DNA of 5,363 nucleotides from an uncultured Porphyromonadaceae bacterium. GTDB lineage: Bacteria > Bacteroidota > Bacteroidia > Bacteroidales > Muribaculaceae. Position numbers and translations under genes: made by a program. Within the stretch, counting starts at the first letter, position 1; each line of letters starts with the position of its first letter. Below the pieces are notes generated by a model. That model saw nothing but the letters and a program-made list of their open reading frames with translations. It did not search any database and was not told the origin of the DNA. Where the stretch lies: positions 1 through 5,363 of the forward strand of contig CAMHDX010000090.1 in the NCBI GenBank assembly GCA_946183895.1. Direction: 5' to 3'. This document shows, in pieces, positions 5,350 to 5,363 of the stretch.

Positions 5350-5363
5350 GTGCCGAAAGGAAT

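Overview
This window looks like chromosomal DNA of a Bacteroidales-type bacterium with GC-rich coding regions. The evidence is threefold. Promoters follow the Bacteroidota pattern: TTTG, about 20 nt, then TAnnTTTG (three TAnnTTTG boxes in short AT-rich gaps). Gene starts lack useful Shine-Dalgarno sequences. The gene set fits too: a succinate-type CoA-transferase, an MtaB tRNA methylthiotransferase and family-2 glycosyltransferases. I cannot name the genus. No tRNA, rRNA, insertion sequence or CRISPR array is visible.

Left part, minus strand (1-970). A membrane-anchored, GtrB/DPM1-like family-2 glycosyltransferase (56-970) is followed, with a 20-nt overlap, by the first 25 codons of a probable membrane protein that leaves the window. 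The glycosyltransferase has a near-perfect promoter whose -7 box ends 4 nt before the ATG, so its mRNA is predicted to be almost leaderless. Its C-terminal membrane hairpin looks shorter than usual for the family.

Centre, plus strand (1072-4944). A divergent promoter drives a 504-aa class I CoA-transferase (succinyl-CoA:acetate or propionyl-CoA:succinate type). Its start overlaps the stop of a 13-codon upstream ORF. Next is mtaB, which starts at a TTG overlapping the CoA-transferase stop by 4 nt. After 36 nt comes a soluble WbbL-like family-2 glycosyltransferase. The three genes are probably co-transcribed. They link fermentation-end-product metabolism, tRNA modification at position 37 and surface-glycan assembly, with no obvious single pathway.

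Right end (4945-5363) has no convincing protein gene but is the most structured part of the window. An 18-bp perfect inverted repeat overlaps the upstream element of a TACCTTTG promoter. Two abutting degenerate tandem units of about 75-80 nt follow. Each carries CATCG, ATGGTATTAG, GTTAAG, a GUGA-tetraloop hairpin and a T-run. The two hairpins keep the same base-pairing scheme although each differs at a paired position in both stems, as expected of a duplicated structured RNA. The second hairpin is a good intrinsic terminator, so promoter and terminator delimit a candidate RNA of about 150 nt. A long imperfect stem-loop and two further T-runs lie beyond it. The region is either a small-RNA gene or an attenuator-like leader of a gene outside the window.
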